NCBI GenBank assembly: GCA_022059125.1
Contig: JAEUWY010000016.1
Location: 1,641,001 to 1,705,000, forward strand
Direction of reading: 5' to 3'
Origin: Corynespora cassiicola
Taxonomy: Eukaryota; Ascomycota; Dothideomycetes; Pleosporales; Corynesporascaceae
Length of the DNA: 64,000 nucleotides
This document shows, in pieces, positions 34,501 to 47,643 of the stretch (position 1 is the stretch's first letter; each line of letters starts with the position of its first letter). The notes under the pieces were generated by a model that saw only the letters and a program-made list of their open reading frames with translations, was not told the origin of the DNA and ran no database searches. The position numbers and the translations under genes were made by a program.

Positions 34501-36930
34501 TTTTTTTTTTAAAAGCGTCTTATTCGATCTCTTGCTGCCTATGTTATTTAGCGTGATTTTATCTACTATTAAACGCTGCTGATGTGTAGGTTCTGATGTA
34601 ATAGCGCAATTACATCCTATAAACAAAAGCTTTTTTTTTGCCTAATTAATGTATAGGTTGTACTTTCTGAACTATAGAAGTCTTAAAATAATGTTGTAGA
34701 TGGCCGTGCCTATAATATCGAAGGAAATCTCTTTTTAGTGTCTCTGGATGTCTATAATAGTTGTGGCTTTTTAATCTATTAATGCTTTTCCTAGCATCTT
34801 CTTTCTAGTTGCTGTATGGAGGAAATAGGGTCGCTTGTGGGCATACATTTTTACTTTACTACGCTTTATAGCCTGCTGTGAAAAGTAGTTGCGCTAAGCC
34901 TCTATATCTAATAATACTTTTATTTAGTATCTATTAAGCTTAACAGGTAGCTTAACTAAGTTTTCTAAGTTAGTAGCGCATAATGCCTTAGGTTAATTTT
35001 AAGCGCTAGGTGCTGTTCTAAAAAAAACTCGTTGCTAAATCTATATAAGTGTTTTTTATTCTAGTAACGTTCGCAATTCTTATGTAGGCACGTTTACTAA
35101 AGATTTTACGTATATCTTCTGTTAACTAGCATATTTGTTGCGAGTTTTTTATTTTTATTTATCCTAGAGAAGTGTTGCGTTTGTTGTTTGTTTTATAAGT
35201 AAATGTTGCATATATATGTTTTGCAGTTAAACTACTGTTGCGTACATTTGCGTGGTTTTTTTAGAAACTATTCTGCTACTGCCTTATCTAAGTAATAGAT
35301 CTAGCATTAGTCTTCTCTGCAGGACGTCTATAAGTAGCTTATATATTTTAGATTTTTTAAGTTTAAGTAGTATTGCAGTTCTTGCGTGTTTCGGCTTTGT
35401 AAAGAACTTAGAACTGTATTCAGTTCGCTGTCAGAGTCTGGTAGAACTTTTAGTCTAATTTCTAAATCTAGTTAATTAACTTATTTTTATGCCTTAGAGC
35501 TGCGTCGTTGTCGGCGTTCCTCTAAATTTTAATTTTTTTTATCTGAGTCGTAGTTTTTTTTTAACTGTTTACGCGTTACAGGTGATTCTTTCTATTATAC
35601 GGGCGTTTTTGTTAAATTTTTTCTATTTTTCTTACAAATCTCGGCTAATTTTTGTTTCTATTTGAGGTTTTTGTCGACCTAAAATTTAGTAAGTTCTTCT
35701 AATTCGTACTTACAGCTGTAGTTACTTAAATATTTTTCGTAATTGTGTGCGTCGCGAAAAGCTTTTTTTTCTTTAGAGCTAGATTTTTTAAACTTGACTT
35801 TTTTAAGGATGCTCCTAGGCTCCGTCTAAGTGCTTTTGTTTTAATACTAAACACAGTTAAAGAATTTCTCTGTTTTTCTGTTTCGCAGTAGTTCGCTGTT
35901 ATAGATAAATTCTGTTTTCTAAAATCTGTCTACGATAACTTCCCATTCGTTGTCTGCGTCAGATTTATTATTCGGAGTAGTTTGTAATATATTTAGCTGT
36001 TAAACAATTTTGTTCTTTAATTAACAGTTTTTTATAATATAGCCTGTCTTTCCACACGCGTAGCAAGTTATAGCCTTACTTTTAAGCTTATCGTTTTTTT
36101 TTTATTACTTTTTTATTCTAATTTCTAAATATTACCGAGGACTATTAGTTTGTTACTATAGGTGTTGCGAGTAAAATGCGTTACCTTATATTTAACTCGT
36201 TTACCGGTGTTAGCGTTGTAGTACTTTTTACTATAGCTTAGTTTGGTACGTTGTTTGTATTATAGGTTCTGGTTCTGGTATAATTCTATTCGTAGTTTGT
36301 ACAGTTTCTAATTAATATTAATAGACTTATTTATAAGTTGTTTAAGCGTGTTGAGCTAAGCTTCAGAACGCATAAATTCTTCTTTAACGTTAAGTTTAAG
36401 TCTCTGACGGTATATTATTATAAGTGCTTTATTATCCTATTTAGTAAGAATTAATAGTTGCTGAAATTTATTGGCGTAGTCAGCAGCTAAAGCCCGTTGC
36501 TTAAGATATTAGATAGCTCGTCCGGCAATTATATTCTTATTAGAGACTCTGAAAACTTGTTTAATTTTTTCTTTAAATTCGTCAAAGTCTTTTATCTATT
36601 TATTAACGTCGTCGTTGGCTTCGCCGTTCTTATACTTAATAAAAGCTGGTTTAATCTATTAAAGTGCTTTGCCTCTTATGTACGTAGCTGCAAACATAAC
36701 GCGTTTTTTTTTCTTAACGTTTCCACTTTAAAAGTTAAAGAATAAGTTAAGCTGCAAGAGCCAGTTTTCGAGCTTGCTTCGTTCTTTATAATAGAGGTCA
36801 GGTATTACTACTTTAATAGAATTGTTGTTTGCTGTGTTAGGTTGTACGATTGCACTAGTAGTGGCCTTAGCACTAATAGTACTACTAGTTAGGGTTAAGA
36901 GTGCGCGTGATTCTGAAGTGGTACTTATTT
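31560..36930 (-). pseudogene. G6 gag-pol (chromovirus): gag, zinc knuckle, PR, RT, RNase H, IN, chromodomain
   Basis: Read right to left. Gag core 36440-36800 (ENWLLQLN). Zinc knuckle 36021-36065 (CYACGKTG, then Tyr where His is expected). Protease near 34890-34915 (LLDIEA, Asp kept, flanking residues changed). RT 33640-34300 with a stop-free 99-codon stretch (33643-33942) containing FGLTNAPA and YLDNIL; the second catalytic Asp is Asn (33841-33846). RNase H 33010-33440 (NKELLAIVDSF). Integrase 32270-32960 with VVIDRFTKYA near 32600; its zinc-finger His residues are Tyr (32881-32889). Chromodomain 31640-31850 (LVK-KEYPDSENT). It is inactivated by stops and these substitutions, all of the C/T or G/A kind. 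Confidence 0.92.
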
Positions 36931-36946
36931 TAAAGAGTGTTTATAA

Positions 36947-37382
36947 TATTAAAGCTGTGCTACAGGCTATAAGCGAGGCTAGAGAGCAAGTAGCTGCTTA
37001 GGTTAATTCTTAGAGATAAGTACTGGTAGAGTTACGTAAGTGAAACGATGTGCGATATACTGTACAGGTCTCTGTGTTGGCGATAGAGCACAATAGGTTA
37101 ATAGTTAATTCTAAACGATAGATTTGCTAACAAGATAAATATAATTGTAGAGTATAATTGTGCGAACTATATACATGTGCCTTAGTGCTTATTACTGAGC
37201 GCTTTATATGCTTATTGTTAAGCGTGCTTATTCCTAAGCGCTTACTACTAAGCATTTTACATATTTTTGCTTACTACTAAGCTGTCACGTAATGCGTTAC
37301 ATATTATCCCTAAAACTCCGTATCTCTGCTCCCTAGTTAGTTCAGCTTTTACTGTTCGGCGCTTAACCAAGTGCTTATAATA
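36947..37382 (-). repeat. G6 5' LTR (type delta)
   Basis: 436 bp, partner of 30509-30944. The differences between the two are mostly C/T and G/A. Its outer end is now tattaaagc, its other end cttataata. Confidence 0.9.
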
Positions 37383-37387
37383 ATTAG

Positions 37388-38576
37388 AACTTATATATTA
37401 GCAGCGTTTAATAGTAAATAAAATTACGCTAAATAATATAGGCAGTAAAAAATTAACTAAAACGCTTTTAAAAAAAAAAGTTAACTCTACTAAATCTAAT
37501 AAAAAACTATTAAATAAAAAAATAAAAGTTTTTAAAATAACTTGCGTAACTTCTATAATTTCTAAAAAATATAGTAAATAAAAACTACTTTTTTAAAAAA
37601 AGATAGATAATAAAACGTTATTTAAATATTAGCCCTAAAACTGTAAAATAGCTTTTTAAAAAAAAAAAAATTTAACTTTTAAGCCTATCTACAGTTTAAC
37701 AGAAAAAAAACTTATATTATTATAAATATATTTTAATAAAAATTTTAAAAAAGAATTTATACGCGAATTAACGTCAGAGGCAGAATATTTAATTATTTTT
37801 ATTTTTAAAAAAGATAGATTTCTACAGTTATATATAGATTTTAAAAAACTTAATAATATTATAATTAAGAATAGATATCTACTACCGAACATTTAAAAAC
37901 TTAAAAATAAACTATCTAAAGTATAGATATTTATAGCTTTAAATCTCTAAAACGTATATAATTTAATATATATAAAAAAAAGTAAAAAATAGAAAACAGT
38001 ATTCCGAACGCGGTATAGATACTATAAATATTTTATAATACTATTTAGTTTTACTAACGCACCTGCGATATATTAAATACTTATTAATAATATATTAAAA
38101 GCATACTTAAATATATTTATTATTATATATTTAAATAATATTTTAGTTTTTTTTAAAAATTTTAAAAAACACATCTAGCACGTATAAACAGTACTAAAAT
38201 ATTTAGAAAAAACAGAACTACAACTTAAACTAGAAAAATATAAATTTTATAAAAAAAAAGTTAAATTTTTAAAATATATTATAGAAAAATATAAAGTTAA
38301 AATTAGTTTAAAAAAGATTAAAGTAGTTAAAAACTAGTCTACGCTAAAAAATATTAAAAATATATAATTTTTTTTAAAATTCTGCAACTTTAATAAACAG
38401 TTTATTAATTACTATTTAAAAAAAGCACTACTACTTACAAAGTTAATAAAAAAAATATACTATTTAAGTAGAATATAAACTAATAATAAGTTTTTAAAGC
38501 ACTTAAAAAAGCAAATATATTACTACTAGTTTTTATATTTTTTATTAGTAGAAAACTTTTACGCATAGAAACAGAC
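37388..38576 (+). pseudogene. G3 gag-pol, second segment (RT)
   Basis: Continues from 30508 after G6. It contains the RT block RNRYLLP-like near 37870, KDRFLQLYIDF near 37810, FTNAPA-like sequence near 38050 and LDNIL-like sequence near 38125. It ends at the start of RNase H, where G4 inserted at CAGAC (38572-38576). Confidence 0.8.
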
Positions 38577-39020
38577 TGTTAAAGCTATACTACAAGCTAT
38601 AAGCGAGGCTAGAGAGTAAGTAGCTGCTTAAATTAATTTTTAGAAATAAATATTAGTAGAGTTACGTAAGTAAAATAATGTGCGATATACTATACAGATC
38701 TCTGTATTAGCAATAGAGTATAATAAGTTAATAGTTAATTTTAAATAATAGATTTGCTAATAAAGTAAATATAATTATATAGTATAATTATGCGAACTAT
38801 ATACTTAGATAGTAACCGCGCTTACTTATACCTATCGTAAATACTTACTATTAGTATTTATAAGCGCTTATTTTACTAAAATATAAATTCTAAATTATAG
38901 ATTTTTTTTAGTTATATAATATAGTACAGCAGTTTCTTTTTAGGCGCGTAATTATATATATAATTAGAGCCGCGCTTTTAATATTACTTATCTAAGTTTT
39001 TCTAAAACTGTATTATAATA
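38577..39020 (-). repeat. G4 3' LTR (type alpha)
   Basis: 444 bp from tgttaaagctatactac to attataata; alpha U3 with the AT palindrome near 38955. The pyrimidine tract ttatttcttttttcttag follows. Confidence 0.9.
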
Positions 39021-39256
39021 TTATTTCTTTTTTCTTAGAATTCGTTTTTAAATTATATAACTAATTAATAGTTTTACTTATAAACGCCGTTACTCTACGT
39101 TTTATAAATATAATTAGTATATTATATCTTTTAACTTTTAAGCACGTTGTATTTGTTTTACGTCCGAAATTTATTATATAAATATTATTTTTTTTTTTTT
39201 ATAATAAGTGTTTTGCTCTTAGTTAAGATTACTTTATTATATCTAATTTTTATTTA

Positions 39257-39496
39257 AAATATGCTAAGTATACTAAACTTAGTCGCCTCTGCGTAAGTTT
39301 ATTATAAAAATTACTTAACTGTACTTATAATAAGTACTAAAAAAAAGTAAATAAAAATAAAAAATTGTTAGCGTAAATAATATTTTAGTTAATATAAAAT
39401 AAAAAGATATTAAAACAGGCTGAAGAGCGTGCGAAAAAAAAAGCGCTTTACTTAGTATTAGAAATAGAAAAAAATAGTAAGTTAGACGCTGCTTAA
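39257..39496 (+). pseudogene. Antisense accessory gene of G4, alpha version
   Basis: Same place and frame structure as in G1: KYAKYTKLSRLCVSL near 39257-39305, then stops, then ILKQAEERAKKKALYL near 39412-39465, closing at GACGCTGCTTAA (39485-39496). This copy keeps QAEERAKKKA exactly as in G6, although the surrounding DNA is heavily mutated. Confidence 0.62.
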
Positions 39497-39569
39497 TTTA
39501 TAAACTGTTTTACTACTAATACTTTAATTAGATTTTTATTTATAATATAGTTTATAATAAACTTTATTA

Positions 39570-42500
39570 ATTCTGCTGTTATTTTTTTAATAATAGTCTA
39601 ACAGTATTAAGTAATTTTTAAAATTAGTTTCTAGTTTTTATATATTCTCAGATTCAGAGTAACCTTTCTATTTAACTAAATATTCTCGTTTTCTAGATAA
39701 TTGTTAATATACTTTTACCTTCTTAACTTTAAATTTAACTTTTTTTTCTGTTTTATAGTAAAAGTATTTTTAAACTAGTATTTTAGTGTCAGCAGATTCT
39801 AATAGTAATACGTAAAATACTAGATATATTTTAATATTAGTAAGAAGTTAAAGTTTATAGTTAACTGGTTTTTTTTGTTCTAGAATTAAAAATAGTCTAA
39901 CTTTAACGTAATCTAATTTCTTACTTAATTATATTATTTAAAAATTTTTTATAAAAAAATATACTTTATTTTTTCTTTTTAGCTAAGGTGCTATTTTTTA
40001 TTTCTAGTTAATATAAGAAATAGTTTTATATTATACTATTTTAATATTCTTCTGTAATTATTCGTAAAATTTTTATAATTCTTCTAATTTATCTATTACT
40101 TAACTTATAACTAGCTTAATTTATTTTTTTTTAATTTTTAGTAATAGAAAATTTAGATATATTCTATGTAATGCGTAATAAAAAAATTATTTTATTATTA
40201 CTAATTTTCTATTATTAAATACGAGTTGTGCTATAGATAGTAGTAATATCTAATTATTCTATTTTTAGTTACTATATATCCGTAGATATATTTTTATAGT
40301 CTAGTTTATTTTTTCTGTTTAACTGTTTGTCTGTAAATAGTATACTATTAATAATTTTTTTTTAATTCTAATAGCTAATATTAGTATTGTTTAGTAGTTT
40401 AATATAAAAAGTTTATCTCTGTTACTAATAATTAATTAAAATAATCTGTAATATCTAACTACGCGATTTAAAATAACTTATACTAGTTTTAGTACAGTAT
40501 AGTTATTTTTAAATAGAATTATCTCTGTATATTTTATAAATCTGTCTATAACTACTAAAATAGTATTATGAAACACTTTAGAAACTAGGTTCTAAAACAT
40601 TAGTAGTTTAGTAACAAAGTCTATAGTAATATTTATTTAGAGTTTATTTAGTATTTCTACAGCTTGTAGTTTTTTATATTAAGTATATATACTATGCTTA
40701 TTTTTTTAATATATTATATATTTCTTAATAAGCTTCGTTACTTTATTTTTTAATTTAGAAATATTATACGTCTGTTGTATTAGTTTAATTATCTATTTAA
40801 TATTTAAGTATCTGTGTAACAGATTTTCGTAATACTACTAAATAATAGTTTAATAAAGTTTTTTTAGTACTTATTAATATACTGTTATAATAAAATTAAT
40901 ACTGTATACTAGTTCTAAAGTGCTTTCTAGCGCTTATTTAAAAATAGCAGCTTTATTTATTAACTTAATTTTTGTAATATCTATTTTTTGACTTAAAGCG
41001 TTAGCTTATCTATTTTTTTTACCTAGTATATAAATAATTTTAAATTTATATTATTCTAGTTTTTTACTTTATTTAGTATATTATTAGTTTAATAGTTTAG
41101 TTGTTGTGAACGTTATTAAGTTTTTATAATCTAAATATACTATAAGTTTTAAACAGTTTTCTGCGTAAATTCTCTAGTGCTTAAAAAAGTCTATAATAGT
41201 AAGTAATTCTTTATTATAAATATTATAGTTTTTTTTAGCTCCGCTAAATTTTTTTAAATAGTAGATAATTAGATGCTATTTTTTTTTTTTTTTAACTAAT
41301 ATATACTTTTATTGCTAGGTCTGATGCGTCTGTTTCTATACATAAAAATTTTCTACTAGTAAAAAATATAAAAACTAGTAGTAATATGCTTGCTTTTTTA
41401 AGTGTTTTAAAAACTTATTACTAGTCTGTATTCTACTTAAATAGTATATTTTTTTTTATTAATTTTATAAGTAGTAATGTTTTTTCTAAATAATAATTAA
41501 TAAACTGTCTGTTAAAGTTACAGAATTCTAAAAAAATTATATATTTTTAACGTTTTTTAGCGTAGACCAGTTCTTAACTACTTTAATTTTTTTTAAACTA
41601 ATTTTAACTCTGTATTTTTTTATAATATGTTTTAAAAATTTAACTTTTTTTTTATAGAATTTACATTTTTCTAGTTTAAATTATAGCTCTGCTTTTTTTA
41701 AATATTTTAGTACTATTCGTACGTGCTAGATATATTTTTTAAAATTTTTAGAAAAAACTAAAATATTATCTAGATATGCGATAACAAATATGTCTAGATA
41801 TACTTTTAATATATTATTAATAAGTGTTTAATATATCGCAGGTGCGTTAGTAAAACTAAATAGTATAATAAAATATTTATAGTATCTATACCGCGTCTGA
41901 AATGCTATTTTTTATTTTTTATTTTTTTTTATATGTATTAGGTTATACGTATCTCAGAGATTTAAAACTATAAATATCTGTGCTTTAAATAATCTATTTC
42001 TAAGCTTTTAAATATTTAGTAGTAGATATCTGTTTTTAATTATAATATTATTAAATTTTTTAAAATCTATATATAACTGTAGAAATCTATCTTTTTTAAA
42101 AATAAAAATAATTAAATATCCCGCCTCTGACGTTAACTTATATATAAATTTTTTTTTAAAGTTTTTATTAAAGTATACTTATAATAATATAAGTTTTTTT
42201 TTTATTAAACTGTAGATAGGCTTAAAAGTTAGATACTTTTTTTTCTAAAAAGCTATTTTATAGTTCTAGAGCTGATATTTAGATAACGCTCTGTTGTCTA
42301 CTTTTTTTTAAAAAAATAGTTTTTATTTACTATATTTTTTAGAAATTTTAAAAATTACGCAAATTATTTTTAAAATTTTTATTTCTTTATTTAGTAGCTT
42401 TTTATTAGATTTAGTAAAGTTAACTTTTCTTTTTAAAAGCGTTTTATTTAATTTTTTACTGTCTATATTATTCAGCGTAATTTTATCTACTATTAAATAC

Positions 42501-44830
42501 TATTAATATATAGGTTCTAATATAATAGCGCAGTTACATTCTATAAATAAAAGCTTTTTTCTTACTTAGTTAATATATAGATTATACTTTCTAAACTATA
42601 AAAGTTTTAAAATAACGTTGTAGATAGCTGTGTCTATAATATTAAAAAAAATCTTTTTTTAGTATTTTTAGATGTCTATAATAGTCGTAGCTTTTTAATT
42701 TATTAATACTTTTTCTAGTATTTTTTTTCTAGTTACTGTGTAAAAGAAATAGAGTTACTTATAAATATATGTTTTTATTTTACTACGTTTTACAGCTTAC
42801 TATAAAAAGTAATTATACTAAGCCTCTATATCTAATAATACTTTTATTTAGTATTTATTAAGTTTAATAGATAGCTTAACTAAATTTTCTAAGTTAGTAG
42901 CGTATAATGCTTTAGATTAATTCTAAACGCTAGATGCTGTTTTAAAAAAAACTTATTACTAAATCTATATAAGCGTTTTTTATTTTAGTAACGTTCGTAA
43001 TTTTTATGTAGATATATTTACTAAAAATCTTACGTATATTTTCTATTAACTAGCATATTTATTACAAGTTTTTTATTTTTATTTATTTTAGAGAAGTATT
43101 ACACTTATTATTTATTTTATAAGTAAGTATTATATATATATGTTTCGCAGTTAAACTACTATTACGTATATTTACGTAGTTTTTTTAGAAACTATTCTAC
43201 TACTATTTTATCTAAATAATAAATCTAGTATTAGTTTTTTTTATAGAATATCTATAAGTAGCTTACGTACTTTAGATTTTTTAAATTTAAGTAGTATTAT
43301 AGTTTTTACGTATTTTAGCTTTATAGAAAACTTAGAACTGTATTTAGTTTACTGTTAGAATTTAGTAAAACTTTTAGCTAGATCTTTAAATCTAGTTAAT
43401 TAACTTATTTCTATATTTTAGAACTACGTCGTTATTAGCGTTCCTCTAAATTTTAGTTTTTTTTATTTAAGTTATAGTACTTTTTTAACTATTTATATAT
43501 TATAGATAATTTTTTCTACTATGCGGGCGTTTTTATTAAATTTTTTCTATATTTTTTAAAAGCTTCGGCTAATTCTTATATTTTTTTAAAGTTTTTGTTT
43601 ATTTTAAATTATGTAAGTTTAGGTAGTATACTGCTATTACTGTTTTTTTTAAACTCGTAATTAGTATTGCTTAAATAGTTTTTATAATTATATATTTTGC
43701 GAAAAACTTTTTTTTTTTTAAAACTAGGTTTTTTAAATTTAACTTCTTTAAAAATATTCCTAGACTCTATTTAAGTGCCTTTATTTTAATACTAAATATA
43801 ATTAAAAAATTTTTCTATTTTTCTATTTCGCAGTAGTTCGCTGTCGCAGATAAATTCTGTTTTATAAAATCTATTTATAATAACTTTTTATTTATTATTT
43901 ATGTTAAATTTATTATTTAGAGTAGTTTGCAATATATTCAGCTGTTAAACAACTTTATTTTTTAATTAACAGTTTTTTATAATATAGTCTGTTTTTCTAC
44001 ACGCGTAGCAAGTTATAGTTTTACTTTTAAACTTATTATTTTTTTTATTACTTTTTTTTCCCGCTTTCTAGATATTACTAAAAACTATTAGTTTATTACT
44101 ATAAGTATTATAAATAAAATATATTATTTTACGTTTAACTTATTTACTAGTATTAGCGTTATAGTACTTTTTACTATAACTTAGTTTAGTACGTTATTTA
44201 TATTTTAAATTTTATTTTTAGTATAACTCTATTCGCAGTTTATACAGTTTTTAATTAATATTAATAAATTTATTTATAAGTTATTTAAGCGTATTAAGCT
44301 AAGCTCTAAAATATATAAGTTTTTTTTTAACGTTAGATTTAAGTTCTTAACAGTATATTATTATAAATACTTTATTATTCTATTTAGTAAGAATTAACAG
44401 TTACTAAAATTTATTAGCGTAGTTAGCAGCTAAAACCTGTTATTTAAAATATTAAATAGCTTATCTAGTAATTATATTTTTGTTAGAGACTCTAAAAACT
44501 TATTTAATTTTTTTCTTAAATTTGTTAAAGTTTTTTATTTATTTGTTAATATTATTGTTAGCTTTACTATTTTTATACTTAATAAAAGCTAGTTTAATTT
44601 ATTAAAGTATTTTGTTTTTTATGTACGTGGCTGCGAATATAACGCGTTTCTTTTTTTTAATATTTTTATTTTAGAAATTAAAAAATAAGTTGAGCTGCAA
44701 AAGCTAGTTTTTAAACTTACTTTATTTTTTATAGTAGAGGTTAGATATTACTACTTTAATAGAATTATTATCTGCTGTGTTAGATTATATAATTATACTA
44801 GTAGTAGTTTTAGTACTAATAGTGCTATTA
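39570..44830 (-). pseudogene. G4 gag-pol (chromovirus), RIP-inactivated
   Basis: The domain order is as in G6. RT lies near 41560-42130 (FGLTNAPA complement near 41848). Integrase lies near 40310-40600 and a chromodomain remnant near 39650-39720. Gag occupies 43800-44800; its zinc knuckle near 43985-44015 and most of gag fall inside the 786-bp tract shared with G1. Confidence 0.85.
43951..44736. repeat. 786-bp tract identical to 13472-14257 (in G1)
   Basis: Partner of the G1 tract. Identity starts right after a C/T difference (base 43950 against 13471) and ends right before G/A differences (44737 against 14258). No indels are seen, even in A/T runs. Confidence 0.9.
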
Positions 44831-44889
44831 GTTAGAGTTAAAAGTGCGCGTAATTCTAAAGTAGTACTTATTTTAAAAAGTATTTATAA

Positions 44890-45333
44890 TATTAAGGCTA
44901 TGCTATAGACTATAAGCAAGGCTAGAAAGTAAGTAGCTGCTTAGATTAATTTTTAAAAATAAGTATTAGTAGAGTTACATAAGTAAAATAATATATAATA
45001 TACTATATAGGTCTCTGTATTAGTAATAAAGCATAATAAGTTAATAGTTAATTCTAAATAATAGATTTGCTAATAAAGTAAATATAATTATATAGTATAA
45101 TTATGCGAATTATATACTTAAGTAGTAACTGCGCTTACCTATATCTATTATAAATACTTACTATTAGTGCTTATAAGCGCTTACTTTACTAAAACGTAAG
45201 TTCTAAATTATAAGTTTTTTTTAGTTATATAATATAGTACAGCAGTTTTTTCTTAGGCGCGTAATTATATATATAATTAGAGCCGCGCTTTTAATATTAC
45301 TTACCTAAATTTTTTTAAAACCGTATTATAATA
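44890..45333 (-). repeat. G4 5' LTR (type alpha)
   Basis: 444 bp, the same length as its partner, from tattaaggctatgc to attataata. Confidence 0.9.
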
Positions 45334-45338
45334 CAGAC

Positions 45339-47100
45339 GTATTAAACTTAGTAATAAAAGTATATATTAGTTAAAAAAAAAGCAAATAGTACTTAATTAT
45401 TTATTATTTTAGAAAATTCAGCAGAGCTAAAAAAAACTATAATATTTATAATAAAAAATTACTTACTATTATAAATTTTTTTAAATATTAGAGAATTTAC
45501 GCAGAAAGCTGTTTAAAACTTACAGTATATTTAAATTATAAAAACTTAATAATATTTATAATAACTAAACTATTAAACTAATAATATACTAGATAGAGTA
45601 AAAAACTAAAATAGTATAAATTTAAAATTATCTATATACTAAGTAAAAAAAATAAAAAAGCAGATATTTTAAGTTAAAAAACAGATATTGCAGAAACTAA
45701 GTTAATAAACAAAACTGCTATTTTTAAGTAAGTATTAAACAGCACTTTAAAACCAGCACGCAGTATTAACCTTATTATAATAGTATATTAATAAGTACTA
45801 AAAGAACTTTATTAAACTATTATTTAGTAGTATTATAAAAATCTGTTACACAGATATCTAAATATTAAATAAATAATTAAACTAATATAACAGACGTATA
45901 ACATCTTTAGATTAAAAAACAAAGTAATAAAATTTATTAGAAAATATATAATATATTAGAAGAATAAGTACAGTACACACGCTTAATATAAAAAACTATA
46001 AACTATAAAAATACTAAATAAACTCTAAATAAATATTACTATAAACTTTATTACTAGACTACTAACGTTTTATAACTTAGTTTTTAAAATACTTTTTAAT
46101 ACTATTTTAGTAGTTATAGACAGATTTATAAAATACGCAAAGATAATTTTATTTAAAAATAACTATACTACGCTAGAACTAGTATAAGTTATTTTAAATT
46201 ATATAGTTAGGTATTACAAATTATTTTAATTAATTATTAGTAACAGAGATAAACTTTTTATATTAAACTACTAGATAATACTAATATTAGCTATTAAAAT
46301 TAAAAAAAAATTATTAATAGTATACTATTTACAGACAGATAGTTAAACAGAAAAAATAAATTAGACTATAAAAATATACCTACGGATATATAGCAACTAA
46401 AAACAGAATAATTAGATATTATTACTATTTATAGTATAACTTATATTTAATAATAAAAAATTAGTAATAATAAAATAATTTTTTTATTACGTATTACACG
46501 GGATATATCTAAATTTTCTATTACTAAAAATTAAAAAAAAACAAATTAAGCTAGTTATAAGTTAAGTAATAGATAAATTAAAAAAATTATAAAAACTTTA
46601 TAAATAATTATAAAAGAATATTAAAACAGCACAACGTAAGACTATTTCTTATATTAACTAAAAATAAAAAATAGCACTTTAGCTAAAAAAAAAAATAAAG
46701 TACATTTTTTTATAAAAATTTTTTAAATAATATAACTAAGTAAAAAATTAGATTACGTTAAAGTTAGACTATTTTTAATTCTAGAATAAAAAAAACTAAT
46801 TAACTATAAACTTTAACTTTCTGCTAATACTAAAATATATTTAGTATTTTATATATTACTATTAGAATCTACTAACGCCGAAATACTAGTTTAAAAATAC
46901 TTTTACTATAAAATAGAGAAAAAAGTTAAATTTAAAGTTAAAAAAGTAAAAATATATTAATAATTATCTAGAGGATAAGAATATCTAGTTAAATAGAAAA
47001 GTTACTCTAAGTCTGAGAATATATAGAAACTAAAAACTAATTTTAAAAATTACTTAATACTATTAAACTATTATTAAAAAAAGTAATAGCAGAATTAATA
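45339..47100 (+). pseudogene. G3 gag-pol, third segment (RNase H, integrase, chromodomain)
   Basis: Continues directly from 38576 after G4. RNase H remnants lie near 45420-45660 and integrase near 45840-46450 (VVIDRF near 46112; the TDS/TDG region near 46338). A chromodomain remnant lies near 46970-47040. Stops are dense. With the two earlier segments it gives one normal-length gag-pol. Confidence 0.8.
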
Positions 47101-47168
47101 AAGTTTATTATAAACTATATTATAGATAAAAACCTAACTAAAGTATTAGTAGTAGAATAGTCTATAAA

Positions 47169-47411
47169 TTAAGCAGCGTCTAACTTATTATTTTTTTCTA
47201 TTTTTAATACTAGATAAAGTACTTTTTTTTTCGCACGTTCTTTAGCCTATTTTAATATTTTTTTATTCTATATTAACTAAAATATTATCTACGCTAATAA
47301 CTTTTTTTTTTTTTTTTTTTTTTTTAATACTTATTGCGAGTACGGTTAAGCGACTTCTATAATAAGCTTATATAAAAATAACTAAGTTTAGTATATTTAG
47401 CATACTTTAGA
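47169..47411 (-). pseudogene. Antisense accessory gene of G3, alpha version
   Basis: On the minus strand, that is opposite to the plus-strand gag-pol of G3. The complement of GACGCTGCTTAA lies at 47169-47180 and a complement of the KQAKERAKKK segment near 47220-47255. A pure T run (about 47308-47325) has expanded in the middle. It confirms that the gene goes with the element rather than with the chromosome strand. Confidence 0.6.
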
Positions 47412-47643
47412 TAAAAATTAGATATAATAAAGTAATTTTAACTAAAAGCAAAATATTTATTACAGAGAAAAAAAAAATAATATTTATGCGATAAATTTCA
47501 GACGTAAAATAAATACAATATACTTAAAAGTTAGAAAATATAATATATTAGTTATATTTATAAAATGCGGGGTAACGGCGTTTATAAGTAAAACTACTAA
47601 TTAGTTATATAATTTAAAAACAAATTCAAAAAAAAAAAAATAG

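Larger units (their letters stand above)
30509..37382 (-). mobile_element. Family A chromovirus G6 (LTR type delta), least mutated copy, target duplication ATTAG
   Basis: The element is 6874 bp, flanked by ATTAG at 30504-30508 and 37383-37387, inside G3. Both LTRs are 436 bp. G and C remain common, and TpG and CpA still occur, in contrast with all surrounding elements, so it either inserted last or met fewer rounds of RIP. It is the best template for reading family A proteins. Confidence 0.95.
38577..45333 (-). mobile_element. Family A chromovirus G4 (LTR type alpha), complete, target duplication CAGAC
   Basis: The element is 6757 bp, flanked by CAGAC at 38572-38576 and 45334-45338; in G1 the same pol position reads the uncut sequence (complement near 10852). 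LTRs are 444 bp each. gag-pol is on the minus strand and the accessory gene on the plus strand. RIP is intermediate. Part of its gag is identical to G1. Confidence 0.94.

Noticed and set aside
34088..34626. Plus-strand frame 34088-34291 and minus-strand frame 34399-34626
   Set aside because: The first is the complement of the RT segment of G6 gag-pol. The second is a short piece of the same gag-pol between protease and RT. Neither is a separate gene.
35252..36745. Plus-strand frames 35252-35458 and 36497-36745
   Set aside because: Both lie antisense to gag of G6, have hydrophobic, Leu/Ser/Phe-rich translations typical of the complement of Lys/Glu/Asn-rich coding DNA, and are not kept in the other copies.
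37689..37892. Minus-strand frame in the G3 RT segment
   Set aside because: Same shadow as 34088-34291, seen from the other orientation.
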